Shown one piece after another: positions 26,304-39,641 of a stretch of DNA of 64,000 bases. How positions within the stretch are numbered: position 1 is the stretch's first letter; each line of letters starts with the position of its first letter. Below the pieces are notes generated by a model that saw nothing but the letters and a program-made list of their open reading frames with translations, was not told the origin of the DNA and made no database searches. The stretch lies in contig NC_030381.2 in the NCBI RefSeq assembly GCF_001625215.2, forward strand, positions 50,181,214 through 50,245,213. Direction: 5' to 3'. The stretch is from Daucus carota subsp. sativus (Eukaryota > Streptophyta > Magnoliopsida > Apiales > Apiaceae). A program made the translations under genes and the position numbers.

Positions 26304-26320
26304 ATTTTTTTACTGATTTT

Positions 26321-27556
26321 TTTTGTAATAGTACAAAAAATGAATAATACTGATAGAAAAATGAATAACATGTGTATGATCCCACACGTATGCAGGCCAA
26401 AAACGGATAACATATAATTATAATTTATTTATAGAGTTTTATATGCTTTTCGAATAAATTTGATATATGTTAGTTTTTTTACTAAGTTGGAATCAGGATA
26501 TAAGTATAATCAAACGGATTCAGGAACGAAATTTTAGCATCAAAATTCGGTTGACTTCGAGTCATGTGATGCACACGGATCTGATTTGTTTTCGACCACC
26601 ACATGTCCATGTACAATGAGCCCTTTGAATAGCATTATCTTGGTGACTTTATTAGCATATATACGTTGCAGGTTTGATTATGTGGAGTAAATATCCGTTA
26701 GTTTTGAAAATATAATGATAAAAAAGGAAATCCAATATGTCACCGAATATTGACATTTTCAATGAAGTCTGTAATTATATTTTTGTATCAGAATAGAAAT
26801 AGATTGATCGACCCGAATTAGAAATTTGATCTAACTATTGTTATAAATTTTAATATGTTAGAATATTTATATGATTTATTTATGAATAATCTGAATATGA
26901 TACTTTATTCATAAATATATATTGATAAAATTTTGTATATTAATCCAACTTGTGTGATTTTAAAATAAAAAATATACATCACAGTAATTAAGAATATAAA
27001 ATATAGTTACTTGTATATAATAAATCTTCTATATCATATTCGTATTCTGATTTTTCTTTTGTGGCAGGTTCTCATAACCGGAACATGTCGATTTCGAATC
27101 GACTCTCATTCTGATTTAAAATGTTTTAATTTAATTTCATATTTTTTGGATCAAGTTCGTCTTGAATCAGAGATAGAGTTGAATAGTTGATAGCGAGCTA
27201 GGGTGCTGGACGAGCAACATTATGTGGCCTGATATTTCAAGAACCTGTTATTAGTGTTCAGTGTTGTTATGCTGAAAGCATGCGTTGGATACTATCTATA
27301 ATAATTATTTTTTTTGAGTAAAAATCCATAATAATTAATTAAATCAATACGAAATATTAATTGTACTAATTTTATTGAATGTGTAATTTCATGGACTCTA
27401 ACTAAAATAATGGATTATAATTGAGACATAATATGGTGTTTTTAATAAATATTTTTATTTTGGTGGTTATTTCTATTAATTAATTTTAATTCCCCCTTTA
27501 CTAAAAAAAATAATATATATTATAATTAAAAGAAATTTAAAAAATTATTTTAAATA

Positions 27557-27603
<47 letters not shown>

Positions 27604-28102
27604 AAAGTGTGTACAAAACAATTTAGTGCTATATATAAAAACAACTTGAGTATTCATTCATGAAACATACATTATGCGATGGACATGTTTGGTTGACTGA
27701 TTTTGTGCAATGAATATAATAATTTTTTTAGTATTAACATATTAAATATTAGATTTTAACTTTTTTATTATAAAAATAAGTGTCTTATTTATAAGAAGAA
27801 AATTTACATTTACATATATTTTCCATCTAAAAGATGCAATGAATCGCAGGTCTTGCTTGCTTTTTGGTTTGAGATATCTTTTTAGACATGGAAAGATTGA
27901 AAGATTTTACTAAAATTCCCGGAACATCGACCTGCCTTTCTGTTGTATTAATAATATTAAATATCCGGGTAATAGTTTTTTTAGTTGTACCTATAATTAC
28001 AAAGCAAGATGCATTTTAAAAAACGGTTTTTCTGTGGTGTGCTCATGGGCACACTAAGCACTAACTTTCACAAGTATGATGCATTTTTATTGGTCCTCCA
28101 AT
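26321..28102. other. AT-rich spacer, no gene seen
   Basis: It contains an uninterrupted (AT)n microsatellite of about 40 bp at 27561..27600. No coding region recognised. Confidence 0.5.
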
Positions 28103-28244
28103 CATAAATATGGATGACCCCTATGCATTTGCACCAAGTCCACCAATAAAAACTCACCAAACTCATCAAAGTTCATAAATATGGATGGCCCCTCTGCATT
28201 TGCACCAAGTCCACCAATAAAAACTCACCAAACTCATCAAAGTT
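28103..28244. repeat. 71-bp tandem duplication
   Basis: Two adjacent 71-bp units (28103..28173, 28174..28244), each beginning CATAAATATGGATG and ending CATCAAAGTT, differ at only two or three positions. There is no ORF. A recent local duplication. Confidence 0.9.
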
Positions 28245-28402
28245 AGTGTTTATTATGTCACATTAAAAAAAATTCTTTAAAAAAACATTTAGCTCAATAT
28301 AATGAACGAATAATATTCTCATTATGGAGGTCAAGTCAAGCGTACGCATAATATGCTACGCGATGTGACGATGGACCATGCCAACGTATGGATCGTCTTT
28401 TA

Positions 28403-28784
28403 GAGCATCTCCAAAAGCCTCCTTGTTGGCTTCTAAATATAATATAAAAAATGTGGCTCTTGGTAATTTAGGACAAAGTTAAGAGTGTAAACTCCAACAA
28501 TACTCTCTACATCTTTTCTCTATTTCATATTTTATTCATATATTGGGCTCCACTATAACAAAAGAGAGGGAAAGATGGAGGTTGATTGGAGGGAAGGATT
28601 TTTTTATTGTGAAAAAATAAGTTAGGAGCCGTGTAGTGGCTCTTAACTTTGAGGAGAGAGGAGAGAGAAACAAGAGGCTCTTAAGATTTAAGAGCCACTT
28701 AAGAGTCTCTTGGAGCAACATTTTGGTTCTCCCTCCTCAAATCTCAAGTTAGGAGCCTAAATGAAGAGCCTCTTGGAGATGCTC
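28403..28784. mobile_element. Tourist-like MITE of a second family
   Basis: 382 bp, with ends GAGCATCTCCAA and TTGGAGATGCTC and TTA on each side (28400..28402, 28785..28787). The terminal bases match the 395-bp family, but the interior differs (repeats of AGGAGCC and TTAAGAGCC), so it is a related but distinct family. The minus-strand open frame 28536..28721 lies inside it and is not a gene. Confidence 0.85.
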
Positions 28785-28787
28785 TTA

Positions 28788-30580
28788 AGCTTTTTATTCT
28801 TCTTAGGCTCTTAGCACGCGCACGAATGTAGGGCAGAGCACACAAACCCCACTTTATTTTCCCCCTAAATTATTTTACTAATCATAAAAAACTAAAGTAA
28901 GTGCTTTTTATTCTTCGAAACTGCTTTTCAAAATAGATTCAAATATCACATTTTCTAAGATATTATTTTCGTAATTTGAAAGATATGAAACAGTTTATAA
29001 CAGACAAACATGCGCTCATTCTTTCAACAATAAAGTAACTTAACTTCCTGGATTAGCAAAAAGATAAAAGAAAAAATCTTCGAGGGTCACCGCATCTTTT
29101 TCTAGGTTTTTTTTTTCTTTTGATCAATATGATTTATAGGTGCTATTTGGCAATTAGCGGTTAGCAGTTAGTTATTAGTCAATCCAAATAGTAGATAGTT
29201 TGACTAACTGATTGAAATAAATATTTTGATTAGCGGATTGAATTAGCGGTTTTTTGTGAAATTGTTTGGTAAATAACTGTTTGATGAGTTTTTAGTGACA
29301 ATACCCAAACTGTTAACCCCAAAAACTCCTCAAAGTAGCTTTTTGAGCTCAAATCTCTATTTCAATCCGCTAACTATCAAACACTAATATTAGCGGATTG
29401 AAATGGTCAAACTTCTAAACAGATATTCTCGAGGACTTCTAACTTCCAAATACGGCCATAGCCTTACAAATGAGTATTTGTTTCTGTATATTCGCGAGGT
29501 GAGTCATAATCGAACCCATGACCTGGAACAACAGATGATAAGCCTTTATCATTAGGCTATCCAACCGTGCTCATTTTCTAAGTTTTTCAAAAATAGTATT
29601 ACATTTTTTTTATAGTATATAATGTTCTTGAGTACTTTAAAATTTAGTATCGTTAAATAGCCTTCTCTGCTTATCTTTTTGGTTAACTTTAGTAATGTAA
29701 TATTTTTGTACCGTATGTAAATCTTTTCTAAAAAATGTTTTTTTTTTAAAATATACTATAAAAAATTGTTTGGGAAAACTTCATTTCTAATACTCATCAC
29801 TAAAATTGTTGATCCAAAGGATCAGAAAAGTGATGACCGCCTGAATCTTTCCGGATAATTACTGAGATTACCGAGCAGAAAAAAGGGCTTTAATCTTATC
29901 ATAATATCAATTTTTATTTGGACATAACATGTGTGATGTATTTAAATTTAGCTTCCAATAACCTATATATGATATATACATGATCGACAACATCACTACT
30001 GATTTCAATTGCTTTAAATGAAAGTGTCAAAGCGTGGATCAATATTGGAATCAATATGTTACAAGATATTAATATTCTCTGTTAAAAAATCGAAGTAGAT
30101 TAATATTGAATTAATATGTGACAAAATATTGATTTTGTCGTTGAGAAATCAATATTAGGTGCGGGATTATATCAAATTTTAGTTTCAAAATTATTGAGCT
30201 GAAAATGAGTATGATTTGTCTACTTTCTAATCTTCAAACCCCGTCTAACGTATCTTGGTACCTCTATCATCTTTGTTTATTTAAGAAATTTATACAGATA
30301 AATTTCTAAAAAAGACTTTTATGTAAATAATGAAGAATAATTATACTAAAGGAGTAAGTTAAATTTGTCAAAAAAGATAAAAACAAAGAAAAACTACTGT
30401 ATAAGTAATAGTAATTGTAATACATGTTTTCTGCCGTGTGCTCATGGAGATACACTAACAACCACTTTCAAGTTAGATGGTGTATTTTGATTACTTCTCA
30501 TCCTATTAATAATAATAACCACCTCATGCACAAAAATTTCTGTCAATCAAAATCTTCTGCTCATAAAAAAATAATTATTA
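28788..30580. other. Spacer with a probable MITE and SINE-like fragment
   Basis: About 29140-29458 looks like a MITE: it starts GGTGCTATTTGGCAATTAGC, ends CTTCCAAATACGGCC, and repeats the word ATTAGCGGATTGAA internally. Directly after it (about 29470-29570), the minus strand shows A-box-like TAGCCTAATGA and B-box-like GGGTTCGATTA, as in a tRNA-derived SINE head. No protein-coding gene is seen. Confidence 0.4.
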
Positions 30581-30881
30581 CTCCCTCCGTCTCAATTTAT
30601 AGGTCCAGTTTGGAAAAAAAATTTGTCCCAAAATACTTGTCCATATCTTCTTTCAATACAAATTTATCTACATATTAATTGTGATTTTTTTGAAACTCAA
30701 CATTATTCTCATTTCTCAATGCACTAAATCCCTATATTTATTGTGATTTTTTTGAAACTCAACAATATTTTCACTTATCAATGCACTAATTAATGATACA
30801 TGAGATAAAATTCCATCTAACCAACTTTTTTCTTAATGTGTGTTTATTCCAAAATGGACCTATAAACTGAGACGGAGGGAG
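30581..30881. mobile_element. Stowaway-like MITE (CTCCCTCCGTCTCA ends)
   Basis: 301 bp, with inverted ends CTCCCTCCGTCTCAATTTAT and the complement (ATAAACTGAGACGGAGGGAG), flanked by TA on both sides (30579..30580 and 30882..30883). The inner arms also pair (AGGTCCAGTTTGG with CCAAAATGGACCT). Non-coding. Confidence 0.9.
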
Positions 30882-31665
30882 TAGTATGTACGCATGGACA
30901 TTGGACACCGATAAAAAAGACCCCTAGTAATAACAGAGGAGTACGGAGTGATGGTATGGATGCGGACAAAGAGACTTGAACTGCGTCAGATGTAAAGAAA
31001 CATAAAGTATACACTGCTGTGGACTACTGCCCTGCACTGTATAAAAGCTGCTGAAACACCAGCACAAGGACATTAAAATTGCCCACTTTTCCGTATAACA
31101 TGAAAAGAAAACAAACCTCTCCAGTTTACTTGGACCGGGGTCATCAATGCATTATGCATTGTGCAACCATCCCCTTTTAAAAATATACAGTAATTTTGAT
31201 TTTTTACACATAATTTGAAATATATAAAAGAGACATATATTTAGATACTATTTTTTAATTTTTAATTTTCTAAATCAAAAAATTTAAAATTTAAAAAATG
31301 ATATATGAAAGTATGTTTTTTTTACACCTCAGATCACATGTAACAAGTCAAAACGATTCTTACTATGAGATATAAGTAATTATTTTGTCGGATCTTTTAT
31401 ATAAGTTGTTTGATTTTTTTCACATATCTTTACGAAGTTTGATCAAACATCTAGAATTATTATTTTTAATTTTTTTCTTAATAATATATTTATATTATAT
31501 TTTTATTCAAAAAAATTTATGATAATATTAATTTTTATTATACGATTAAAGCACCTTTAATTACGTTGTTAAGAGTGCCACAAGAGTAACGTTTAGAATC
31601 TGTATGCAATCAATAAGCAGGGATTTTTTTTTTTTTTTTTAAATTCAGAAGAAGACATTGTCTCC

Positions 31666-32223
31666 TTAGCAAATCAGACCCCACACTTTAAAAAGTGATA
31701 GTTTGTAACTCTAAACTTCATTAGCTTTCAGTTTGTAACCTTTACCCACACATCCGTTAAAAACTGCCGTTAAATTTAACTGTTGTATATATATTACTTT
31801 CTAACAGCAACTTACCCCGTGACCCCTCAAAGTTTATGTATTATATTTTAAAATTATTTCCGAACACACACACAACGATGTAAATAAATTTAAAATGTTG
31901 TAAAAAAATATGTATTCAGAGTTGAATTCTGAAAATTTATTTATTTTACATAATCAATGTAACTTATTTTAAAATTTTAAAATAAGTACATATTTTAAAT
32001 TTTTTTACATGTGTGTTTAAAAATAATTTCAAAATATAATACATAAATTTTGAAGAGTCACAAGGGGTAAAGTAGCCGTTGGAAACTAATATACACACCG
32101 TTACCTTTTAAACAATTAAAATTAACGATAGTTTTTAACGGATGTGTGGACCATGATTATAAATCAAAAGTTAAATTAAACTTAAGATTTCAAATTATCA
32201 TGTTTTAAGATCCGATTTGCTAA
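31666..32223. mobile_element. 558-bp foldback (long imperfect palindrome)
   Basis: The ends are TTAGCAAATC and GATTTGCTAA. The two arms, about 230 bp each, pair imperfectly through CACACATCCGTTAAAAACT, a CCTCAAAGTTTATGTATTAT-like stretch and ACACACA near the centre. No ORF. It looks like a foldback-type MITE; a clean target duplication was not found because the ends themselves are palindromic. Confidence 0.65.
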
Positions 32224-33825
32224 TGAGCCGATGTACGTGTACGAAGTGCAATGTACTTTAAAATAGCTTTAGAGATACCCCGAGTATAATTTTAGTTTTT
32301 CAATGTACCTCGGTTGTGGCATTGTACATTTCAACTCTGTAAAAGAAGGAAGTGTGGATGGCATAATGGCAATACATATCCACACATTCAAAATGCATTA
32401 AAGCATGCCAAATTAATTTTACGTTGACTCATGGCTGGTCTAATCGGTGTTGGGAGCAGTATAAATAAACAGGGTAATACTAATACCCATTGGACAAGCT
32501 GTGGCTAGATAAACTCCAAAATATTGTGTATCCTACGTCCTGACACGGTGATACTACTACTGTATCAAAGATATATTCGAATCGCAACATATCCAAAAAT
32601 CCAGTTGTAAATGTAAAGTTAAAAAGGAACTTTCACAAGTCACGTTTTTTCTGTATATGTAATAGAAATATGGTACCAGTATCCTTTATTGTGACCGACG
32701 CCATAATTACGCGACATTATCCAAACACCGATAATGAACTTATCTTGAATCGTAATAGTAGGAGTATCTAATGGAAAATACAAATTGTGTTTATGCACTT
32801 CCACACTTTGTCCACACGTAATCTGTGGTTTTAGTTCTCGTTGATGGCTAATTTCGGAAAAAAATTGTAAATTTTTCATATTCTTAAATTTATTTTAAAA
32901 TTATGATCAAAATTGTATATGAAATTGTAAAATTAGTTGAAAAATTGTTTTTAAGATCGTGATTAACATGTATATTATTGTCCCGTATTTTTGGAAAAAA
33001 TATAGGTTAATTGTTTATGGAAAAGTATTATATCAATAGCTTAGTTATTGTATTTAGAATATAATACACCATTAAAATTATATTCGTGGACAACAAATCG
33101 TGTTTCATTCAATTATATTAAATAACTGACGATTTTTAAAGCATATATCTTTTAATCAAACAAAATATTTAAGTTATATTATTATTGCAATACACCATAA
33201 CTTCTATCTTTCTGATTTATTATAATATATATTTGAAACCAATGAAATTATAAATTATAAAATAGTTGGTTAACGGATAAACTCTATCCACCAAAAGATA
33301 AACATCAATTTTACCAACTACGGCTACAGCCTTTTCTTTCGAAATAGACACGAACAAAAATAGCCTTTTACACTAAACCGGTTAACTAGTACGGCAAGTC
33401 CTTGTCAAAAAACTTTCTTAAAATATTTAAGTAGTTAATATTTCGGGCGTTTGATTTATTTTATGAGCATTTAAGTATGAAATTCGCGTGTCACATATCC
33501 GTTATATGATGAATTCCGAAACCGAAAATCAAACCTGAAATTCAGTGGTATAGATACATAACCTTACTTGTACATAGAATTAATTTAATTACGTATACTA
33601 ATAAACAAATAATATAAAAAAATTTGTCAAGGTACTACGTGAATCAAGTTGAAAAACATGCAAAGCCGTTGTATGAATTTCACTTTTAGAATATTGTACA
33701 CCGTCACTTAAACTTAAAAATGGAAAATGAAAAGGATAATAAGAAAAAAGATGGTAACAGTTGAACAAATAATAGTATTAGCTGGAATTACGTTTGGACA
33801 AACTACATAGTATAATAAAAAATTC
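32224..33825. other. AT-rich spacer upstream of the sugar transporter
   Basis: No gene recognised; the open frame 32640..32879 (minus) has no motif. A microsatellite-free, AT-rich region. Confidence 0.45.
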
Positions 33826-33979
33826 TATATATACCCCTTGTCAATAGTCTTAAGTCCATCCAATCCTCCGTTAGAAAAATCTCTAGCTCCTTAATTTTCT
33901 ATTTTCTCTTTTCTCACTCTCCTTTACTTGAGAGTTACTACATTTCTTCATCACTCTATAGCTATATTTTCCGGCGAAA
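33826..33979 (+). promoter_or_regulatory. Putative TATA box and leader of the hexose transporter gene
   Basis: TATATATA at 33826..33833 lies about 150 bp before the start codon. The leader between is CT-rich (CTCTTTTCTCACTCTCC), common in plant 5' UTRs. Confidence 0.55.
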
Positions 33980-36708
33980 ATGGCCGGCGGTGGTCCTATC
34001 AATTCCGGTAGTGGAAAAGCTTATCCCGGAGAGCTTACTACATATGTCTTGATAACATGCATTATTGCAGCCATGGGTGGTTTGATCTTCGGTTACGATA
34101 TTGGAATTTCAGGTACAATTTTTGTAATAAAATAGCGTTACGATATTTATTTTTACATGTAACTGCAAACTAGGTCCGGGATAGGTACATGCTAATATAG
34201 GGGATATGTTTGGTTTGGTTTCGGTTATGGATTTTGATTTATTTTGTTGCAGGTGGGGTGACATCGATGGATCCCTTCTTGAAGAAGTTCTTTCCATCCG
34301 TGTACAGAAAACAAAAGGCTGATGATTCGGACAATCAGTACTGTAAATTCGACAGTCAAACTCTAACGATGTTTACATCATCGTTGTACTTGGCTGCTCT
34401 GTGTTCCTCAGTGGTGGCTTCATGGGTGACACGTAGATTGGGTCGGAAGCTGTCTATGCTTGCCGGTGGTTCATTGTTCTGTGCCGGAGCTCTGATTAAT
34501 GGCTTTGCTCAGGACGTGGCTATGCTCATTATTGGTCGGATTTTGCTCGGTTTTGGTATCGGATTCGCAAATCAGGTACAAATTTTTTCAATTTATTTTA
34601 CTTGTTTTTTTAGATTTTTGTGATTTGTTTTGAGTGAAGGAATCTTTGAATAATTCTATGTGATTTGTTTTGTAAACCGATTTTCGTATAGTTCAAATGT
34701 GTTGTTGTCAGAAATAGCACAACAATTTTTTGTTCTTATGTGTAATTATTTATATATAGAATTTCAGATGGATTTGTATTGTAACTATGTTTTTTTTTTT
34801 TTTACCTTGTTATGTATTGTTTGTAGTCGATAATAAGATTTTCTTGGTGGGTTCTATTGCAAACATTTGTACATGCAACTATAATGATGTAGGTCCATAA
34901 TGTTGGTGAAATTCCCTTTACAACTCAGTCCTTATGCTATCTCAAATGAATTTGGACTATGAACATTCATTTTGGATCTGAATCATGAGTTTTTTGAAAT
35001 CTTTCACATGTTTGATCTTTTTATATCCATGATGTTCTGGTTTTTACTTGCTATTTGTTGGATTTTGCCTTCGATTTATCGATCTGTTTCTTGAAGATTG
35101 GGTGGTTGTAGTCTATTTAACCTGATTATTCCAGTTAAACAAAAATGAAGATTCAACTGGGCAAATAAGTCATGTTTATGCCTCACTTTTCAATAGCATG
35201 ATATCTCCATTTACATGTCGTTTACTTATGAATGTGACTCTCACTCTTGTCTGTAATAAAAAAAGGTTGAGAAGACCTGGTGCAAGTTGTGTTTATAAAA
35301 TAGCAACCATGTTCTCTATTCTTGCTTAGATTGAGAATTGAAATTTGTGTTTATATTAAAAACCAATAATATAACATGTATGGTCCCAGAACATAATAAT
35401 CTTGCTGACTAATTTAATAAAATTTGCAATATCTCAGAGAATTTTAAGGAAAAATTTAGAGTTGGCTCTTATGGTTTGTTTTTGAAATGATTTTGTTTTG
35501 TAATTACAGGCAGTGCCACTCTACCTCTCTGAAATGGCGCCATACAAGTACAGAGGAGCTCTTAATATTATGTTCCAGTTATCAATCACTGTTGGTATCC
35601 TCGTGGCTAACGTCTTGAACTATGCCTTTGATAAGATCGAAGGTGGTTGGGGATGGCGATTGAGTTTAGGAGGAGCTGTTGTCCCTGCAGTTATCATGAT
35701 TGCTGGATCTTTGTATCTCCCTGAAACTCCCAACTCAATGATTGAAAACGGGAAGCAAGAAAAGGCTAAAAAACAACTAATTAAAATTCGCGGTGTTGAT
35801 GATGTTGAGGAGGAGTTTAATGATCTTATTGCGGCTAGTGAAGCCTCTAAGCAAATAGAAGATCCCTGGAGAAACCTCTGGCAACCAAAGTATAGGCCAC
35901 AACTTGTAATGGCTATACTTATTCCATTCTTTCAGCAAGTTACTGGAATTAATGTTATTATGTTTTATGCCCCTGTTTTGTTCAAGACTATTGGTTTTGG
36001 GGGTGATGCGTCTCTCATGTCTGCTGTGATCACTGGCGGAGTTAATGTGGTTGCAACTTTCGTTTCTATTTTTTCTGTTGATAAGGTGGGACGAAGGTTT
36101 CTTTTTCTTCAGGGAGGTGTTCAGATGTTTCTTTGCCAGGTATACATGCAATGAACTAATTGTTGCTAATGCTGTATATAAGTTCTTAAGTTATTTGAGT
36201 TGCTAATGAGTTTTTATTCTTTGGACAGATTGCTGTTGCAGTTTGCATTGGTCTAAAATTCGGAACATCTGGCGATGCTGATCATCTACCCAAGTGGTAT
36301 GCCATCGTTGTGGTCCTTTTCATCTGCATATATGTTGCGGGATTTGCCTGGTCTTGGGGTCCTCTCGGATGGTTGGTGCCTAGTGAAATCTTTCCACTGG
36401 AAATCCGATCAGCTGCACAGAGTATCACAGTTTCAGTGAACATGCTTTTCACTTTCATCATAGCTCAGCTCTTCCTAATGCTGTTGTGCCACTTGAAATT
36501 CGGACTCTTCTTGTTCTTCGCGTTCTGGGTGTTCGTGATGACATTGTTCATATACTTCTTCTTGCCCGAGACGAAAAATATTCCCATCGAAGAGATGACA
36601 ATGGTATGGAAGTCGCATTGGTTCTGGAAGAGGTTCATGGCCGATGCCGATGTTCCTAAAGGCGGAGTTCAAATGAGCAACGGAGGAGGCTATGTCAAGC
36701 AAATCTAG
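33980..36708 (+). CDS. STP-type monosaccharide/H+ symporter (STP1-like)
   Basis: Four exons (33980..34112, 34253..34575, 35510..36139, 36229..36708) join in frame to 521 aa, with GT-AG introns, the second of 934 bp. The family imports hexoses with protons across the plasma membrane. Seen: major-facilitator fold with 12 expected helices; [18 protein letters not shown] at about 33-50 with Asp40, equivalent to the proton-coupling Asp of STP10; Arg140 in [14 protein letters not shown]; the [15 protein letters not shown] sugar-binding helix; LPETPNS and [12 protein letters not shown] motifs at the ends of the two halves; Cys75 (QYCKFD) and Cys449 (LLCHLKF), the pair that forms the lid disulfide in STP10. 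[20 protein letters not shown] and [20 protein letters not shown] are close to STP1/STP12, so I infer that clade over STP9-11. No break or missing key residue. Confidence 0.96.
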
Positions 36709-38038
36709 TCACTGATGTATCATTTCATTTTATGTTTAGTAGGCTGTCTTATATAATACCATTGTAATCTTGGTGACACTAGTACATATTGATACATGGA
36801 ACATGGTTGTCAAGAATCTAAGAATTTCAATTGTAAGTCCTGTTTTCCTGTTTGTTATTACCTCTATGATACAAATTTTCAGACATGAATTTATGATGTG
36901 ATTTAGTTTAATTTTTAAATAACGGTTCATGAATTTATGATGTAATTTAGTTTAATTTTTAAATATCAGAACCGATTCTCGTACATAATTTCAGACTCTC
37001 ATCTCTAAAATCTCAAGTTGCTAGAGGAAGATCCTAAACATGGATCCTACACTATATTTTAACTTTATGGAGAATTGGAAAATGCTATTGTTCTGCACTT
37101 TTACCGTTTACAAGAACATGATATATTTTTGTGTAAAATCCAAAAATTCACAGGCTGATTGACAGTGTCCATTTTAATTAACGTTAGCAGCCGCTATGAG
37201 CTGTGGCCTGTGAGTGTGCATATGAGGCATATTTCATTAAAGATTCGGCTTCTCCGTCACATTCACATGCTCTTGCTTAATTCACAAAACTACAACAGAA
37301 TATGCATTAGTTATGCCACATATCGGGCAATTATAAATCGGTATCTGTTCATGCTTACTGTACCTAGCTGGACCTATAATTAGCACACCGCATTGATTGG
37401 GGGGTTAAAATTGATTCTTACTTATCCACAAAAGATAAAAAAATTTATTCTCCGGGATTTATTCTCACATGGGAACGCTACTGGAAGTTACTACAAAACT
37501 TCCTTTTTGAAAGAGATTTGCAAGTAGCCAAGTTGGTAAAAAAGATCCTTTCTTTACTCCAAAAGAACCAAAAAGATTATAACACACAACGTGAAGACTG
37601 AAGAGACCCATTAAAATTTAAACAAACGGGAAGATACTTCAAAATTCAAATTATGATATCTTAATTTGTATTAAACCGATAACAAATTGTTAAATTAACA
37701 GTATTAATTTGTAAAGACGTATAAGTCTAAATTGTCAAAAAACCAATAACAAAATCGATGTTACTATAAAATGATAAGTGCATTGTTTCTTTTGAAATTT
37801 TATCATGAGGGATAAATATGTCATGACATATTATCGGCTGAAAAAATTATAGATTTTTTGATAAATATGTAGAAAAATTATTGTGATCTAGCGAAAAAAT
37901 GACTCTTAAATCATATAACATTTTTTTTACCGGACAAATGTTATTACCGATGATTGATTATTCCGTATCAACACCCTTATTATTAATAATAGTCAATAAG
38001 GATGACGTCTTTATACAATATTTTACTTGGTATTATTT
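36709..38038. other. 3' flank of the transporter and spacer
   Basis: The first 150-200 bp are probably the 3' UTR. The word TTCATGAATTTATGATGTRATTTAG occurs twice near 36885-36955 as a short direct repeat. No other gene recognised. Confidence 0.45.
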
Positions 38039-38464
38039 CGGGGTCGTTTGGTTCCTGGGTTTCTGGAATGAGATATGGGGTTTGTCCATTCCAAACCCAT
38101 ACTTGGTGTTTGGTTGAGAAAAACAAAATGTGAAACCCATACCTTAAACTCCCAAGGTATGGGTTTTTGATACCCAAGTGGAAAGGTGGGTATGAGATAA
38201 AGATATGAGATACATTCATTTTTTACTTTTTTTGTCTCTTTTTAAATAATGAAATATTAATGTTTGATACAAAATTAAATCAATGATGCAAAAATATATG
38301 AGAATAATAATTTTATTAATATTTTTAATTAATATATATTAATAACTTATTTTTTATAAAAATTGTATGATATCAGATATGAATATATGATACTTTAAAC
38401 CCATACCAGCTTAACCCTATTCCTCATTCCAACCCGATACCACTCCACGAACCAAACGAACTCT
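38039..38464. mobile_element. Probable MITE with GGTCGTTTGGTTC ends
   Basis: The left end reads GGTCGTTTGGTTCCTGG and the right end is the near complement CCACGAACCAAACGAAC. Inner arms also carry inverted words (ATTCCAAACCCATAC and GTATGGGTTT). The target duplication is unclear. The open frames 37899..38117 and 37983..38219 overlap it and are not genes. Confidence 0.6.
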
Positions 38465-39244
38465 TAAAGAAATGATTTTTATCGAGCTATACTTTAATGG
38501 ATTAAAAAGTTGGTGGATTCCACTGTTATTGACTAAATCAATATTTGTAATGATAACATGACAATTGACAACAACTTTATTTGCTGATAAAAAAATGTTA
38601 GAAAACTCTTGGATAAGCATAAATATTTGACTTATATTAAAAAAAAGATTTTAATATAAAACGAGAATCAAACTATCACATGTCTAAATATCTGGAATCA
38701 CCACTTTTCAGCCCTAGCAATAATGAAAATTTTGAAATTGTGTTGTTTCGGGTGACAAGCACAATCCACTAGCCCAAACGAACTTACATGGAAACCAGAG
38801 CTCTCAAGAAAAAGCGGTGAACACGGGCCATGCCCATTTAATAAAACGGAGGCCAAGCAAATATGCTTCATGTCACCGCACAATGTTTCTTTTCCATTGC
38901 TCCACTTCTTTATTCTCTCGGTGCTACAAATTTTACGTTTTCTCACGGGATTATTGTAATTTGAATTAATATTTTGCGTAAAGGTGGAAGAATTCACATG
39001 ATTTTAGACTTGTAACTAGAATTTGAAGACCTTTAGCTTTCAATTTTCATGTATATCTATATGGATATGTTTGTGGATAGACATGGATAATATGACTCGG
39101 ATTGGGTCTGTATCCACATTGGCAATGCGCGGCGCAAAGATTAACACATCGGTACATAGATTTAATCTGCTTTTGCATTGAATCGCAACATACTAAAGTA
39201 TGAATGTGGTTATGGAGCAGCATAAAATAGTTGAACATACTTTG
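38465..39244. other. Spacer, no gene seen
   Basis: Open frames at 38698..38997 and 39047..39238 (minus) show no motif or signal peptide and are not supported. Confidence 0.4.
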
Positions 39245-39247
39245 TTA

Positions 39248-39638
39248 GAACATCTCCAATGGTGTTGGCTATAATCGTTGGTTAAATTGGACCTGTAAGA
39301 CATTATGTAAAATTTGTTGAACCTGTAAGACATTTTGCTTCAGTGGTATCGGCTATAGGTTGGCTATAATTTAAAAACAGTATGTTATTAATATTTTAAA
39401 TTATGGAAATAGAATATATCAGTTCAATATGGTAATAAATGATGTACAATCTTTCTACAGATTTTCTTACAGACCTCTAGAGGTTCGACAAATTTAGCCA
39501 TCCATAGGAGGTTGACTAAATATATAGACAACAGCTGATCATGGTTGGAGTTGAGTTTTTGAAACTGTTGGCTAAATTTTTTTTTTTTAAGTATGCCAAC
39601 TCACCATTTAGCCGGGTTTTAGATGGTTGAAGATGCTC
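39248..39638. mobile_element. Tourist-like MITE, copy 3 of the 395-bp family
   Basis: 391 bp, with ends GAACATCTCCAA and TTGAAGATGCTC and TTA on each side (39245..39247, 39639..39641). It runs in the same orientation as the copy at 3913 and opposite to the one at 12800. Confidence 0.88.
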
Positions 39639-39641
39639 TTA

